A stretch of DNA of 7,626 nucleotides from Caldilineaceae bacterium (GCA_012032975.1 JAAUPU010000119.1:1-7626), one strand, 5' to 3'; counted from the first letter of the stretch, positions 1 to 7,408 are shown. Notes: generated by a model from the letters alone, not told the origin. Numbers and translations: made by a program.

Positions 1-334
1 CAACATCGAGCAGCCCAACAATTTGATTCTTCTGGTCAGCTTTATGGCCCAACACACGTTGGGGCGGCGGATCAAAGATGGCGAGCCGAATGTGCGCATT
101 TTTGGCGAACCCTACGATGTTCGGGCGCAGGTTGAATCTATCGACGGCTATAGCGCACACGCGGACCAGGCCGGGCTGTTGCACTGGGCGAGCGCATTCG
201 ACCGCGCGCGACTGGAACATCTCTTCGTGGTGCATGGTGAGCACGAGGCTGCCTTCACACTGGCCGACAAGCTGCGCGCCGATGGCGTGGGTCAGGTGGA
301 TGCGCCCGTGCGTGGCCAATCTTGGAAATTCTGA
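1..334 (+). CDS. MBL-fold metallo-hydrolase, beta-CASP/RMMBL C-terminus (partial)
   Basis: The last 110 codons of a gene that starts before the window. The frame is open from base 2 (Asn-Ile-Glu-Gln...) to the TGA at 332-334; the TTG at base 23 is internal, not a start. The sequence carries the hallmarks of the beta-CASP/RMMBL tail of RNA-processing metallo-beta-lactamase proteins (RNase J/CPSF73-like family): TLGRRIKDG, then IFGEPYDVRAQVE, the motif GYSAHADQAGLLHWA (bases about 146-190) whose His is a metal or active-site ligand in the family, and FVVHGEHEA (bases about 224-250) with the second conserved His. Family knowledge predicts a cytoplasmic Zn-dependent phosphodiesterase acting on RNA. 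The catalytic HxHxDH motif would lie upstream and is not visible, so the substrate cannot be assigned. No terminator is evident in the 143 bp after its stop. Confidence 0.85.
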   Translation, partial: NIEQPNNLILLVSFMAQHTLGRRIKDGEPNVRIFGEPYDVRAQVESIDGYSAHADQAGLLHWASAFDRARLEHLFVVHGEHEAAFTLADKLRADGVGQVDAPVRGQSWKF

Positions 335-464
335 GGCCTGCCCAGCGCTTTGCAGAACTGGCCATATCTTTTGCGCGGTTCGTCGTCATACTAAATTGGT
401 AGAAGCTCTTCTTGTCTTGCCAATGGATTTCAACCTGTCTGACTGTCCCGCGGGGGAGTTAAGG

Positions 465-471
465 AAAGGAG
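465..471 (+). promoter_or_regulatory. Strong Shine-Dalgarno for the LysM/PA14 gene
   Basis: AAAGGAG lies 6 nt upstream of the ATG at 478. This is near-ideal spacing and fixes the start at the first of two consecutive ATG codons (478 or 481). It is the best ribosome site in the window. No convincing -35/-10 pair was found between 335 and 464. Confidence 0.75.
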
Positions 472-477
472 TTCAAT

Positions 478-1506
478 ATGATGACGAACCGACCGGTTGG
501 TCGACGACTAGGCCATCTGAGCGTGGCGCTGGCGCTTATTCTCGCCATGTTCGTTGCTATGTTGCCAGGCCAAACAGCAGTTCATGCGGCAGCGCAACAG
601 CACTATGTGCGATATGGCGACACCTTGTCCGAGATAGCAGTCTATTACAACGTAAGCCTATCGGCATTGATGCAGGAAAATGGCATACGCAATCCAAACC
701 ATATCTATATCGGCCAGACACTCACAATTCCCGGTGGCTCGATGTGGGGCGGCGCCGGCGGTCCAGATTGCGCCTCCTACCACACCGTGACCTACGGGGA
801 GACTCTATCCACAATTGCGCTTCGGTACGGTGTAGACACCTACGAACTGGCGCAAGCCAACGGGATCTACGACCTGAATCAAGTCTATGTTGGCCAGAAG
901 CTCTGCATTCCCAAAGCCCAGTCCATGTGGAAAGCAGAGCCGATGCCGGCCAAGCAGCCCATGCAACAGCCGAAGCAATCGGAACCGATGATGATGCAGC
1001 CGATGCAACCGCAACAGTCAATGCAGCAGCCTATGCAGCCCATGCAGCCTCAACAACCGATGATGCCGATGCAGCCGGAGCCGATGATGCAGAAACCGGA
1101 AATGCAGAAGCCAGAAATGCAGAAACCAAGCGGGCAGTGGAAGGGCGCCTACTACAAGGGCAAGTATTTTGACTCGCTGGTCTTCGAACGCAACGACCCT
1201 GAGATCAATTTTGACTGGGGCTTGGGCAGCCCGGCAGCGGCGTCCCCGACAACCGCTTCAGCGTCACGTGGAGCAGTGTGCAGCACTTCTCGCCCGGGCG
1301 CTACCGCTTCCAGGTGACGTCGGATGACGGTGTACGCGTCTATGTCGACGACGAACTGATCATCGACGGCTGGCACATTCAGCCCGCCACCAAGTTTGAA
1401 GCCTACCGTGACATCGAGCAAGGGCTATCACTCGATCCGCGTGGATTACTTCGAGGAAGCCGAGTATGCGTCGATCAGCTTCAAGTGGCAGGAAGTTCGA
1501 CACTAG
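478..1506 (+). CDS. Secreted protein: 2 x LysM, Met-rich linker, PA14-like domain (frame broken by -1/+1 indels)
   Basis: As read in one frame the ORF ends at 1317 (279 codons), but the homologous reading continues to the TAG at 1504-1506. Residues 1-38 form a signal peptide (Arg-rich start, hydrophobic core, AVHAAA cleavage region). LysM 1 spans about 42-85 (YVRYGDTLSEIAVYYNVS ... IYIGQTLTIP) and LysM 2 about 101-145 (YHTVTYGETLSTIALRYGV ... VYVGQKLCIP); LysM binds N-acetylglucosamine polymers such as peptidoglycan. Residues 150-219 are a Met/Gln/Pro-rich linker. From residue 220 (WKGAYYKGKYFDSLVFER) a PA14-like carbohydrate-binding domain begins. It continues in a second frame from about 1233 (DNRFSVTWSS, YRFQVTSDDGVRVYVDDELI) and returns to the first frame at 1426 (YHSIRVDYFEEAEYASISFK). 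One base seems missing at 1231-1232 and one extra is present at 1422-1425. The intact product would be about 342 residues, exported, probably wall-bound. Domain calls are firm; the cellular role is unknown. Confidence 0.85.
925..1134 (+). repeat. Met/Gln/Pro-rich low-complexity linker
   Basis: Residues 150-219 of the LysM/PA14 protein are built of short degenerate units such as QPM and MQKPE. Three MQKPE-like pentads start at 1087, 1102 and 1117 with a 15-bp period. I count 17 methionines in about 65 residues, with no aromatic residues except Trp near the ends. It should act as an extended spacer between the LysM anchor and the PA14 domain. The repeat array is also a likely site of length variation. 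Confidence 0.8.
1231..1232 (+). other. Frame break (-1) inside PA14 domain
   Basis: After Gly-Ser (codons to 1230) only two bases (CC) remain before the codons that continue the PA14 domain in the next frame (GGC at 1233, AGC, GGC, GTC, CCC, GAC, AAC). One additional C would give GSPGSGVPDNRFSV, a normal PA14 sequence. It is a one-base loss in a C run. Confidence 0.75.
1422..1425 (+). other. Frame break (+1) inside PA14 domain
   Basis: GAG CAA GGG C is followed by TAT CAC TCG ATC CGC GTG in the original frame. Removing one G of the GGG run gives IEQGYHSIRVDYFE, the expected last strands of PA14. This cancels the loss at 1231 and brings the TAG at 1504 into frame. Confidence 0.75.
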
Positions 1507-1545
1507 TCAAACAAGCTCTTCAGCAACTACAGGTTGACGACAATC

Positions 1546-1577
1546 AAAAAGCGCCGCTCTTGAGAGCGGCGCTTTTT
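1546..1577. terminator. Bidirectional rho-independent terminator
   Basis: A perfect GC-rich hairpin: left arm 1551-1560 (GCGCCGCTCT) pairs with 1563-1572 (AGAGCGGCGC), with a tiny loop, flanked by A5 (1546-1550) and T5 (1573-1577). The T tract serves the + strand LysM/PA14 gene (stop at 1506). The A tract, read on the other strand, serves the regulator (stop at 1599). The position between two convergent genes fits exactly. Confidence 0.92.
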
Positions 1578-1598
1578 CTTTTCTGTGTGGAAATCGGC

Positions 1599-2052
1599 CT
1601 AGGCAAGCCGCGCCTCTGCCTCGTTTTTGTCCAGAGCAGTCCGCAGTTGGATGGCGGTCGAATCCAGGCCGATACGCATCACATAGTCGAGCATGGCCTG
1701 CAACAGCTGCGCGACTGGGGCGCCAACCGGCCGGAGGCGTGCGATCTCCATCAGCACTTCCGTGTACTCCTCCAGCAAGCTGCGGACCCCGGCAAAGTGC
1801 AACGCCTTGCTCAACAGACGCGTGCAGCCAGCCTGGTCCCCACCTTGGTGGGCGATCCGGGCCAAACCAAGCAGCGCGCGTACGTGGGTATACGGATAGA
1901 GATTGACCGAATCGGAGAGCGCCTCTTTCAACAGCCGTCTTGCGCTGGCGCTGTCACCGCTCTCCAGCAAGACCAACCCAAGACAGATGTTGGCGCTGTT
2001 GCGATAGTTGTTGAAACCATCGCGGCTTTCCAAGAAGTCGATGACTCTTTTT
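1599..2052 (-). other. Last segment of the regulator (TPR C-terminus), back in the first frame
   Basis: After the A5 run the family sequence resumes as [20 protein letters not shown], followed by further TPR-like helix pairs ([40 protein letters not shown]). It ends in an Ala/Glu-rich tail at the TAG 1599-1601. A caller may extend this ORF upstream to 2396, but everything above about 2052 in that frame is noise antisense to the true TPR frame. Confidence 0.75.
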
Positions 2053-5000
2053 GACTCGCCGCTCTGCTTCGTCCAGGCGACCTGCCTGGAGCGAGAGAAA
2101 CGCACTGGCGATGCGCGGCCACATGCTGGCCAATTCGGATGCCGCGCCGCCAACCTCGCGGTTGATGGCGATACTCTGCTCATTGAGCGCGTGGCTCTGT
2201 TCGGTATCCCCCAAAATCCGCGCTGTGATGGCCAACTGATGATAGGCGATGCTGGCGATGGATGGCTGTGCCGTCTCGCTGGCCAGATCAACCACCGCTT
2301 CAAGGCATTGGGTTGCTTCGCCCAACTGACCTTGAACCAGAAGTGTCCAGCCATAGTCAAACAACGGCAACACGGCGTGCACCGGTTCGACCACATTCAA
2401 GATATCCGCTACCGGGTCAGAGACGGCTGGTGGCGGCTCGGTATAGGCAGCCCATTCCGATGCAGACACATTTGGGTCCAGGCTGTAGATGAGGCTACGC
2501 CTTGCGTGCAGATCCTGGATCACCCGCGAAGGGTGTGCATCCCCCTCCCCCGACGCGAGGGCGTCGAACATCTCGCCCAGAAACTGATCGCTCTCGCGCT
2601 GTTGTCCCATCAACCCCAAGATCGACGACAGCCGACCATAGGTAGTCAGCATCAGCTGGCGATCGCCGTGCTGACGCGCCCATTGTTGGAGCCGTCTGTA
2701 GGTCTCGACAACGCCGCGCGGGTCAAGAAGGCTTTCGTAGGCAAGTCCTCGACCTTGGAGTGCCCGGCGGATCATCTCCGGGTCGCCCTCCGCTGCCTCC
2801 TCCAACACCGAGAGCGCGTGTCGAAGTGGACCAGCGCCTGGCGGAATCCAAACGCACGCAGCAAGCGCTCCCCGGCAAGCACACTGTAGTGGGCAAATGG
2901 CTCGCGCGCCTTGGTTCCCGAGCAGCTAAAGTGAAATGCAACTTCGGCCGGATTCTGGCGCGCACGACCTAGGGCGACCAGCGAGTCTGCCACCGCGAGA
3001 TGAAGGCGCCGCCGCTGGAGCATGTTCAAGCTGTCATAGGCAACTTGCCGCACGACCTGGTGGCTGAAATCCAGCCGTTCGTCGGCCCGCTCGACCAGAA
3101 ACTGACGGTCCAAGAGAATTTGCAGGCAATCGACAGGGTCTTCGGTGGCGGCGCTCTCGAGCAATTCCAGGCTGAAATCGCGACCGATGACCGCGGCCAA
3201 ATGCAGCACATTCCGTGCCGTCGCAGGCAGCCGCTCGATCCGCTCGAGGATGACTTCCTGCACCCGCTGGCTTCGGCCCAGTCTGAGTTCGTTCTGACTG
3301 TTGCGAGACCACGCACTGGCCAACATGGTCAATGTCTGTGGCTCGATCTCGTCGCTGGTCGCCTGACGTTCGCGCAACGCACGCATCGCCTCTGTGACAA
3401 AGAGGGCGTTGCCCAGGGTTGCGTCGTACAACATGGAAGCCAACTGAGCGCTCTGCTCATCTGGTTGGCCAGTGATCAGGTGGATGAGCCGCTGGACATG
3501 CTGCTGGCGCAGCCGTTGGACCGTGGTCAAGTGGTCGTGGTGGGTGCGCTTCATGGCGTGCAGCAGCGTCATCAACGCTTCGTTCTCGGCCAGGTCGTCG
3601 CTGCGATAGGCCAGCAAGACGAACAGAGACAGCGTGCCAGCCCGGTTGGCAAGCCGGCCAAGCACGGCCAACGTGTCATGGTCGGCCCAGTGCAGATCAT
3701 CGAGAAAGAAGACCAACGGTCGCAACCGTGAGAGGGTCGCCAGCAATCCGACGATGCCATCGGTCAAACGCTGACGATTTTCGTCGGCGCCGATGGCGCT
3801 GTCCTGAGTGGGTGGGGGCAGATCGGGCAGGCGATCTTGCAGGCTGGGGATGATCTGCGCGAGCTGGGCCAGGCTCGCCGTGGGCAGGCTCTGCAACGAA
3901 TCATCGGACAGGCTGTGCAAATAGCGCCCCAATGCATCGGCCAGCGGTGCGAAGGGTAGCTGTTGCTCCAATGCCTGACAGGACGCGGTGATGACTGTTG
4001 CCTCCAGTTCCGCGGCCTTGCGCAACAGGTGATGGGCCAGACGGCTCTTGCCAACGCCCGCCTCTCCCTCCAAGACAACCAACTCACCGCTGCCCTGTAA
4101 GGCGCGCGTCAACTTTTTCTCTAACTCGCCCAACTCTGCTTCGCGACCCACAAAAAATTCGGTAAACTGGGCGTCAAAGACTGGCATCAATACATGCTGG
4201 GGCAACGATGCCGGCGTCCCTAGATCCACCGATCTGGATGCCGTCGCGCCCACCCCCTGTCCAGCATCGCGCGGTTGTGCGCTGTGGAAGGTGAGTGTTT
4301 CGACGTCGTATGGCTCGATCTCTCCGTTCAGGATGCGTCGGTGGAGCATCTGGGTGAGAGGGCTGGGGTCTGCACCCAACTCTTCGGCCAGGATCGTCCG
4401 GCAGCGCTCGTAGCTAAGCAACGCCGACGCGCTGTCGCCCGATTCTGCCTGGTAGCGCATCAGTGCCTGATAGGCATTTTCGCGCACTTCGTCCTTGGCC
4501 AAAATCCGCCGACAAGAGGTGATCGCTGCTGTATGATCGCCTGACTGCGCCTGGAGTTCGGCCAACTGGAGCAGCGCGGTGAAATATCGTTCCTGTAGAC
4601 GTTCGCGCTCATTGTGTACCCAATCGGCATAGGGGTCGCTGATCAGGTAGTCATCTTTGTAGAGGGCGAGCAGCGCTTCCAAACGCTGGCGTTTTATCCC
4701 AGAATTGGGCATCGGGTTCAGGGTGTTGAGCTCTCGCTCAAAGACCTCGACGTCCAGCCAAATGTCTGGATGCAGGTGGAACGAATAGCCTGGCGCTTGA
4801 GTTATGATGTAAAGCGAGGGTGCCCGGTTGGGCCGGTCCGGTTCCAGCACATTGCGCAGGGCATTGATGGCGCTGCGAAGTGTGGTGGCGGCGGCGCTCG
4901 GGGAGCTGTTGGGCCAGAGGATTTCGATCAGACGATCCGACGAGACCGGACGCGGTCGTTCCGTGATCAATATTTTGAGCAACTGGCGGGCTTGCCGGGT

Positions 5001-5123
5001 ATGCCAATCGCTTTCGGTCACTGCATGGTCCAGACGGACCACCTGCAGCGTGCCAAATGTGCTGATCTTGATGAGCGGCAATGTGCCATCGCCCCGGCTG
5101 AAAAGTTCGGCCTGTGTGGTCAT
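1599..5123 (-). CDS. SARP/BTAD-type transcriptional regulator with STAND/AAA ATPase and TPR tail (frame broken by -1/+1 indels)
   Basis: A large one-component regulator of about 1174 residues when both frame breaks are mended; as read, frame 1 stops at 2772. Order of domains: residues 18-115, an OmpR-like winged helix ([12 protein letters not shown] ... [11 protein letters not shown] ... [13 protein letters not shown]); 123-270, the bacterial transcriptional activation domain, helical repeats typical of SARP proteins ([33 protein letters not shown]); 320-700, the ATPase starting FFVGREAEL, with Walker A GEAGVGKS at 353-360 and Walker [13 protein letters not shown] at 470-481; and from about 765 to the end, TPR-like helices in two other frames. 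Such proteins (AfsR/MalT-like) use nucleotide-dependent oligomerisation to activate transcription; the ligand is unknown. I chose ATG 5123 because homology begins just after it and a promoter-like site lies at 5193-5222. An upstream TTG at 5315 would add 64 non-homologous residues and run through that promoter. No clear Shine-Dalgarno precedes it. Confidence 0.85.
1954..2817 (-). other. Middle segment of the regulator (TPR region) in a shifted frame
   Basis: The C-terminal TPR region of the regulator continues here in a different frame, from about residue 769 of the mended protein. It reads [18 protein letters not shown], then helical pairs such as [20 protein letters not shown] and [20 protein letters not shown], and ends in the repeat [15 protein letters not shown]. 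An automatic caller would report a separate 284-codon ORF starting at a GTG at 2808 and stopping at 1954. Its last ~33 codons, after the A5 run at 2048-2052, are out-of-frame garbage. It is not a separate gene: it has no ribosome site and its first codons complete the helix begun upstream. Confidence 0.75.
2048..2052 (-). other. Frame break (+1) at an A5 homopolymer
   Basis: On the minus strand GTC AAA AAG AGT CAT reads VKKSH. Removing one A gives GTC AAA AGA GTC ATC GAC (VKRVID), joining DEAERRVK to [11 protein letters not shown] without a gap. A homopolymer length error is the simplest cause. Confidence 0.75.
2815..2819 (-). other. Frame break (-1) at start of the TPR region
   Basis: On the minus strand TTC GAC ACG CGC TCT leaves the family reading after HFDT. 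One extra G (ACG GCG CTC TCG GTG) gives [12 protein letters not shown], a continuous TPR helix that joins the 2772-5123 reading to the next segment. Confidence 0.75.
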
Positions 5124-5192
5124 TTTGTTGTAGCGCTTTGGGTGGCAAGAGGCACTGGTATATTCCTCGCAATTCGTGATAAAGCGGCGCAT

Positions 5193-5222
5193 ATTGTACC
5201 GCGGTAGATCGGCGTACGCCAA
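5193..5222 (-). promoter_or_regulatory. Sigma70-like promoter for the regulator
   Basis: Read on the minus strand: TTGGCG (5222-5217), an 18-bp spacer, then TACAAT (5198-5193). Start of transcription would fall near 5186, leaving a leader of about 63 nt before the ATG at 5123. This supports the downstream start and argues against the ATG at 5192, which would lie upstream of the transcript start. Based on eye matching only. Confidence 0.45.
5197..5220. promoter_or_regulatory. Two adjacent 10-bp palindromes within the promoter (possible operators)
   Basis: TACCGCGGTA (5197-5206) and GGCGTACGCC (5211-5220) are each perfect palindromes, four bases apart. The first overlaps the edge of the -10 and the spacer; the second overlaps the -35. 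A protein bound here would block or reshape the regulator promoter, and the site is also upstream of the divergent gene. SARP winged-helix proteins usually prefer direct repeats, so the binder may be another protein. Confidence 0.35.
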
Positions 5223-5486
5223 ACAGATTATAACGCGGTGCAGCATAAATGCACAGGCGGTGAGCGCGCCCCCAAAGCGCCAATTTCCCTGCTGATGGCT
5301 TGCCGACAACCCCAAAGCGTGCTATTTTGCACAGCCTCAAATGGACCGTTTCTTCGGAGGCAGAGGGTGTGCGCCTGACTCAATTAGCGATCACTTGAAT
5401 CGGCCTGGTCAGACATTTTCGACCGGAGTTGCATCTTTGGTACTCGCCCATCAAGCCAAAAGCGTCAACAGGATTGGACAGGATCT

Positions 5487-7228
5487 ATGAATCGAAGTCG
5501 CAGTTATTGGCGTGTGTCGTTTCGCGCCTTCGCCGTGCTGTCGCTCTCTGGACTGCTCATCACCCTTTCGACCCTGCTGAGTGGGAGTCCTGTCACCTTC
5601 GCCCAGAGCGCCGCGATCCGCGAGGAGAAGGTCAACGGCTTCTTGCCGACCCCATTTAGCAAGCATTACCTGGCGCTGGAACCAAGCGAGCGCGATGCCA
5701 CGGTGGTGCTCACCATGACCTTTGACCCACGCAACATTGATCAATCTCAGGGCGGTGTGAATTTTCTGGTCCTCAACGAGGATGGCATGAGGCGTTTCTT
5801 GGCAGGCGCAGAGCTTCAGGGGCTGGACATCGCATCTGGCAGCCCACTACAATTTAGCGGCGCGGGAAATGTCTTGCAGGCTGCGTTTACAGCATCTGGC
5901 AGCGGCAACTATACGGTAATCGTCTACAACAATGCGCCGTTGGATGTCACCTACTCGCTGGCCGTACAAGGCGGCGTTCTGATCGACGAGTCGGGCAGAC
6001 GCGTCAGCCCGCCGCCGCTGCCCATCGGACGCAGCGAGCGAGCCACGACGGGTGTCGGTCACACCAAACGGTGGCGGCGACCGTCGCGACGCCATCCCCG
6101 CGACATCTCCGATCACAGCATCGCTTCGACCACGCCAACCACGGCAGCAGTCAGCCCTGTGGCTGCCGTAAACGTCGCGCCACAAAATGTCCGCGCCCGC
6201 CGGGTAAGTGGCGAATTGACCGGACCAACCCAGAAGCATTACCTGAGCCTGGAACCAGGCGCACGCGACGCAGAGATCAGCCTGGTGATGAACTACGATC
6301 CGCAGGACAAAGAGGAGTTGGTTGGCAAAATCAACTTCTGGGTGCTGGATGAAGATGGCGTTCGACGCATGGTGCGAGGCGACAACCCCCGAGATTTGAA
6401 CCTGGCTACCGGTTTCCCGTCGCCTTATAGCCCCAATCGCAACGAATTGAGCGCAGCGTTCAAGGCCGCGGGCGAAGGCCCCTACACGGTGGTGATGTAC
6501 AACATTTCCGACCTGCTGGCCATGTACGCATTGCGCGTGGAAAGTGCGCTGCTGGTCGACCAGTATGGCCAGACCAACGAATCCAAAGCAGCCAGCGCAG
6601 AAGTGGCCGCGATCCAGGCGGCAGAGAGCGCAGCAGATTCCGCAGCCGCGGCAGCGCCGTTGTGCCATCCACGGCTGGACCCACGACAACGGTTGGTCCA
6701 GCCACCGCCGATACAACTGCCGCCGGTACAACTGCCGCAGTTGCAGCCAGCGTGGTCGGCGCATCGGTGGCGCCAACGGATTCAACCGCCAGTGCTGGGG
6801 CAGTCAGCACCACCACGATGGGCGTCAATCAACTGGCCGGCACATTGAGCCGCGCCTATGAGCATCGATACCTGGGCCTGGTGCCAGACGTGGTGGATGG
6901 CACCGTGACGCTTTCCATGGATTTCGAGCCGCGTGATAGCCAGACATTGGCCGAAAATATCAATTTCTGGGTCTTGAACGAGGATGGTCTTCGTCGCGTG
7001 GCCAGCGGCGCTCGACCAGAGGATGTGAACATCGCCACGGGTGGCAGGATTCAGTTTGGCCCCAGCCGGGGCACGCTGCGTGCAGTCTTTACCCCTTCCG
7101 GCCGCGGCCAGTACACGGTGATCGTCTACAATAACTCCGACGTGCCTGCCAAATTCTTGCTGACCGCCGAGGAAGCGCTGTTGGAGGACGAATCAGGCTC
7201 GACGACAGTGCCAGGTTCGTTGCCGTAA
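5487..7228 (+). CDS. Exported protein with three ~122-residue beta-rich repeats (frame broken in a linker)
   Basis: I do not recognise this protein by name. The product has an N-terminal signal peptide (Arg-rich start, hydrophobic residues about 14-32, cleavage near VTFA/QS at 39). Three copies of one domain follow at residues 49-170, 239-361 and, in another frame, bases 6827-7198. Each has KHYLxLEP or the like, a strand pair, NFxVLxEDGxRR, an A-S/T-G turn, and YTVxxYN, then a closing LLxDxxG. The pattern is reminiscent of bacterial pre-peptidase C-terminal (PPC) beta-sandwich domains; that resemblance is inference. Linkers are Ala/Thr/Pro-rich. The frame starting at 5487 runs to a TGA at 6848, but domain 3 lies in the frame open from about 6650 to the TAA at 7226, implying one lost base at 6640-6662. 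The mended product is about 580 residues. No catalytic motif or membrane anchor is seen, so an adhesive or structural extracellular role is likely. The divergent position suggests control by the neighbouring regulator. Confidence 0.75.
6640..6662 (+). other. Frame break (-1) in the linker before domain 3
   Basis: The Ala-rich run ADSAAAAA of the first frame gives way to PLCHPRLDPRQ, which is out of character. In the +2 frame the same DNA reads VVPSTAGPTTTVGPATADTT and continues into domain 3. One base is therefore missing inside a GC-rich Ala-codon tract; the exact base cannot be fixed. Confidence 0.7.
6709..6738 (+). repeat. Imperfect 15-bp tandem repeat in linker 2
   Basis: Two copies of a 15-mer differing at one base (6709-6723 and 6724-6738), sharing TACAACTGCCGC. 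They encode the (A/G)TTAA-type Thr/Ala linker sequence in the frame of domain 3. Such short tandem copies could explain linker length change. Confidence 0.6.
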
Positions 7229-7240
7229 CCTTTGCGGCGT

Positions 7241-7270
7241 TTTGTGAGCCAACGGTTTGTGAGCCAACGG
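7241..7270. repeat. Perfect 15-bp tandem duplication
   Basis: TTTGTGAGCCAACGG occurs twice head to tail (7241-7255, 7256-7270), directly after the stop of the three-repeat protein. It is followed by TCGAAG twice with a two-base gap (7271-7284). It is non-coding and its function is unknown; a recent slippage duplication is the simplest explanation. Confidence 0.85.
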
Positions 7271-7326
7271 TCGAAGCGTCGAAGTCCAGAACCGTTGCTT
7301 CGCCAAACGATGCCACAACTGAACTG

Positions 7327-7361
7327 AAAAGGGCGGCCTTCCAGTGGAGGGCCGCCCTTTT
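7327..7361. terminator. Bidirectional rho-independent terminator
   Basis: The left arm from 7327 (AAAAGGGCGGCC) pairs with the right arm ending 7361 (GGCCGCCCTTTT). The stem extends inwards to 7342/7346 with one G-U pair and a three-base loop (AGT). A and T tracts on both sides make it usable by both convergent genes, the three-repeat protein (+, stop 7228) and glyS (-, stop 7409). Confidence 0.92.
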
Positions 7362-7408
7362 GTTTTCGTCGTTCATTTCCACCGAGGGAACGGGTGCTTC
7401 GCAGCCCT

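Larger units (their letters stand above)
5124..5486. other. Divergent intergenic region (363 bp)
   Basis: The region separates the regulator (-) from the three-repeat exported protein (+). It holds the regulator promoter candidate and its two palindromes. A short inverted repeat, GTGC/GCAC, flanks TATTTT at 5319-5332. I found no convincing -35/-10 pair for the + strand gene, no RNA gene and no terminator. The + gene has only a weak ribosome site, AGGA at 5480-5483, three bases before its ATG. Confidence 0.5.
5631..7198 (+). repeat. Three tandem domain repeats (5631-5996, 6201-6569, 6827-7198)
   Basis: The copies align at the protein level without long gaps. Matching blocks are VNFLVLNEDGMRR / INFWVLDEDGVRR / INFWVLNEDGLRR, then NYTVIVYNNA / PYTVVMYNIS / QYTVIVYNNS, and GLDIASGSP / DLNLATGFP / DVNIATGGR. 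Copies 1 and 3 share more exact words near the C-terminal block. They have diverged at DNA level, so the duplication is old. The spacers between them are about 68 and 85 codons. Confidence 0.85.

Noticed and set aside
1087..1131. CRISPR-like regular repeat
   Set aside because: The 15-bp periodic units are codons of the MQKPE repeat in a coding frame, with no spacers.
78..1172. Long + strand open frame (364 codons)
   Set aside because: It overlaps both the metallo-hydrolase tail and the LysM gene in another frame. Its Ala/Asp/Thr-rich end is the out-of-frame image of the Met/Gln/Pro repeat, and no domain is recognisable.
2048..2052. Programmed -1 ribosomal frameshift at C AAA AAG
   Set aside because: A -1 slip leads into the wrong third frame; a +1 shift is needed to reach the TPR tail. 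No stimulatory structure or nearby stop supports programmed shifting.
2008..2889. Open frame of 293 codons on the + strand
   Set aside because: It is antisense to the TPR region of the regulator, has no ribosome site or domain, and its length follows from GC-rich codon structure.
3000..3731. Open frame of 243 codons on the + strand
   Set aside because: It is antisense to the ATPase domain, whose Walker B and downstream motifs are intact on the other strand.
5124..5315. N-terminal extension of the regulator to a TTG at 5315
   Set aside because: The extra 64 residues have no family similarity, the start is TTG without a ribosome site, and the stretch contains the likely promoter.
5847..6785. 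Minus-strand open frame of 312 codons
   Set aside because: It lies opposite the three-repeat gene, where repeat alignment proves the + strand is coding. Its Cys/Arg/His-rich content is typical of shadow frames.
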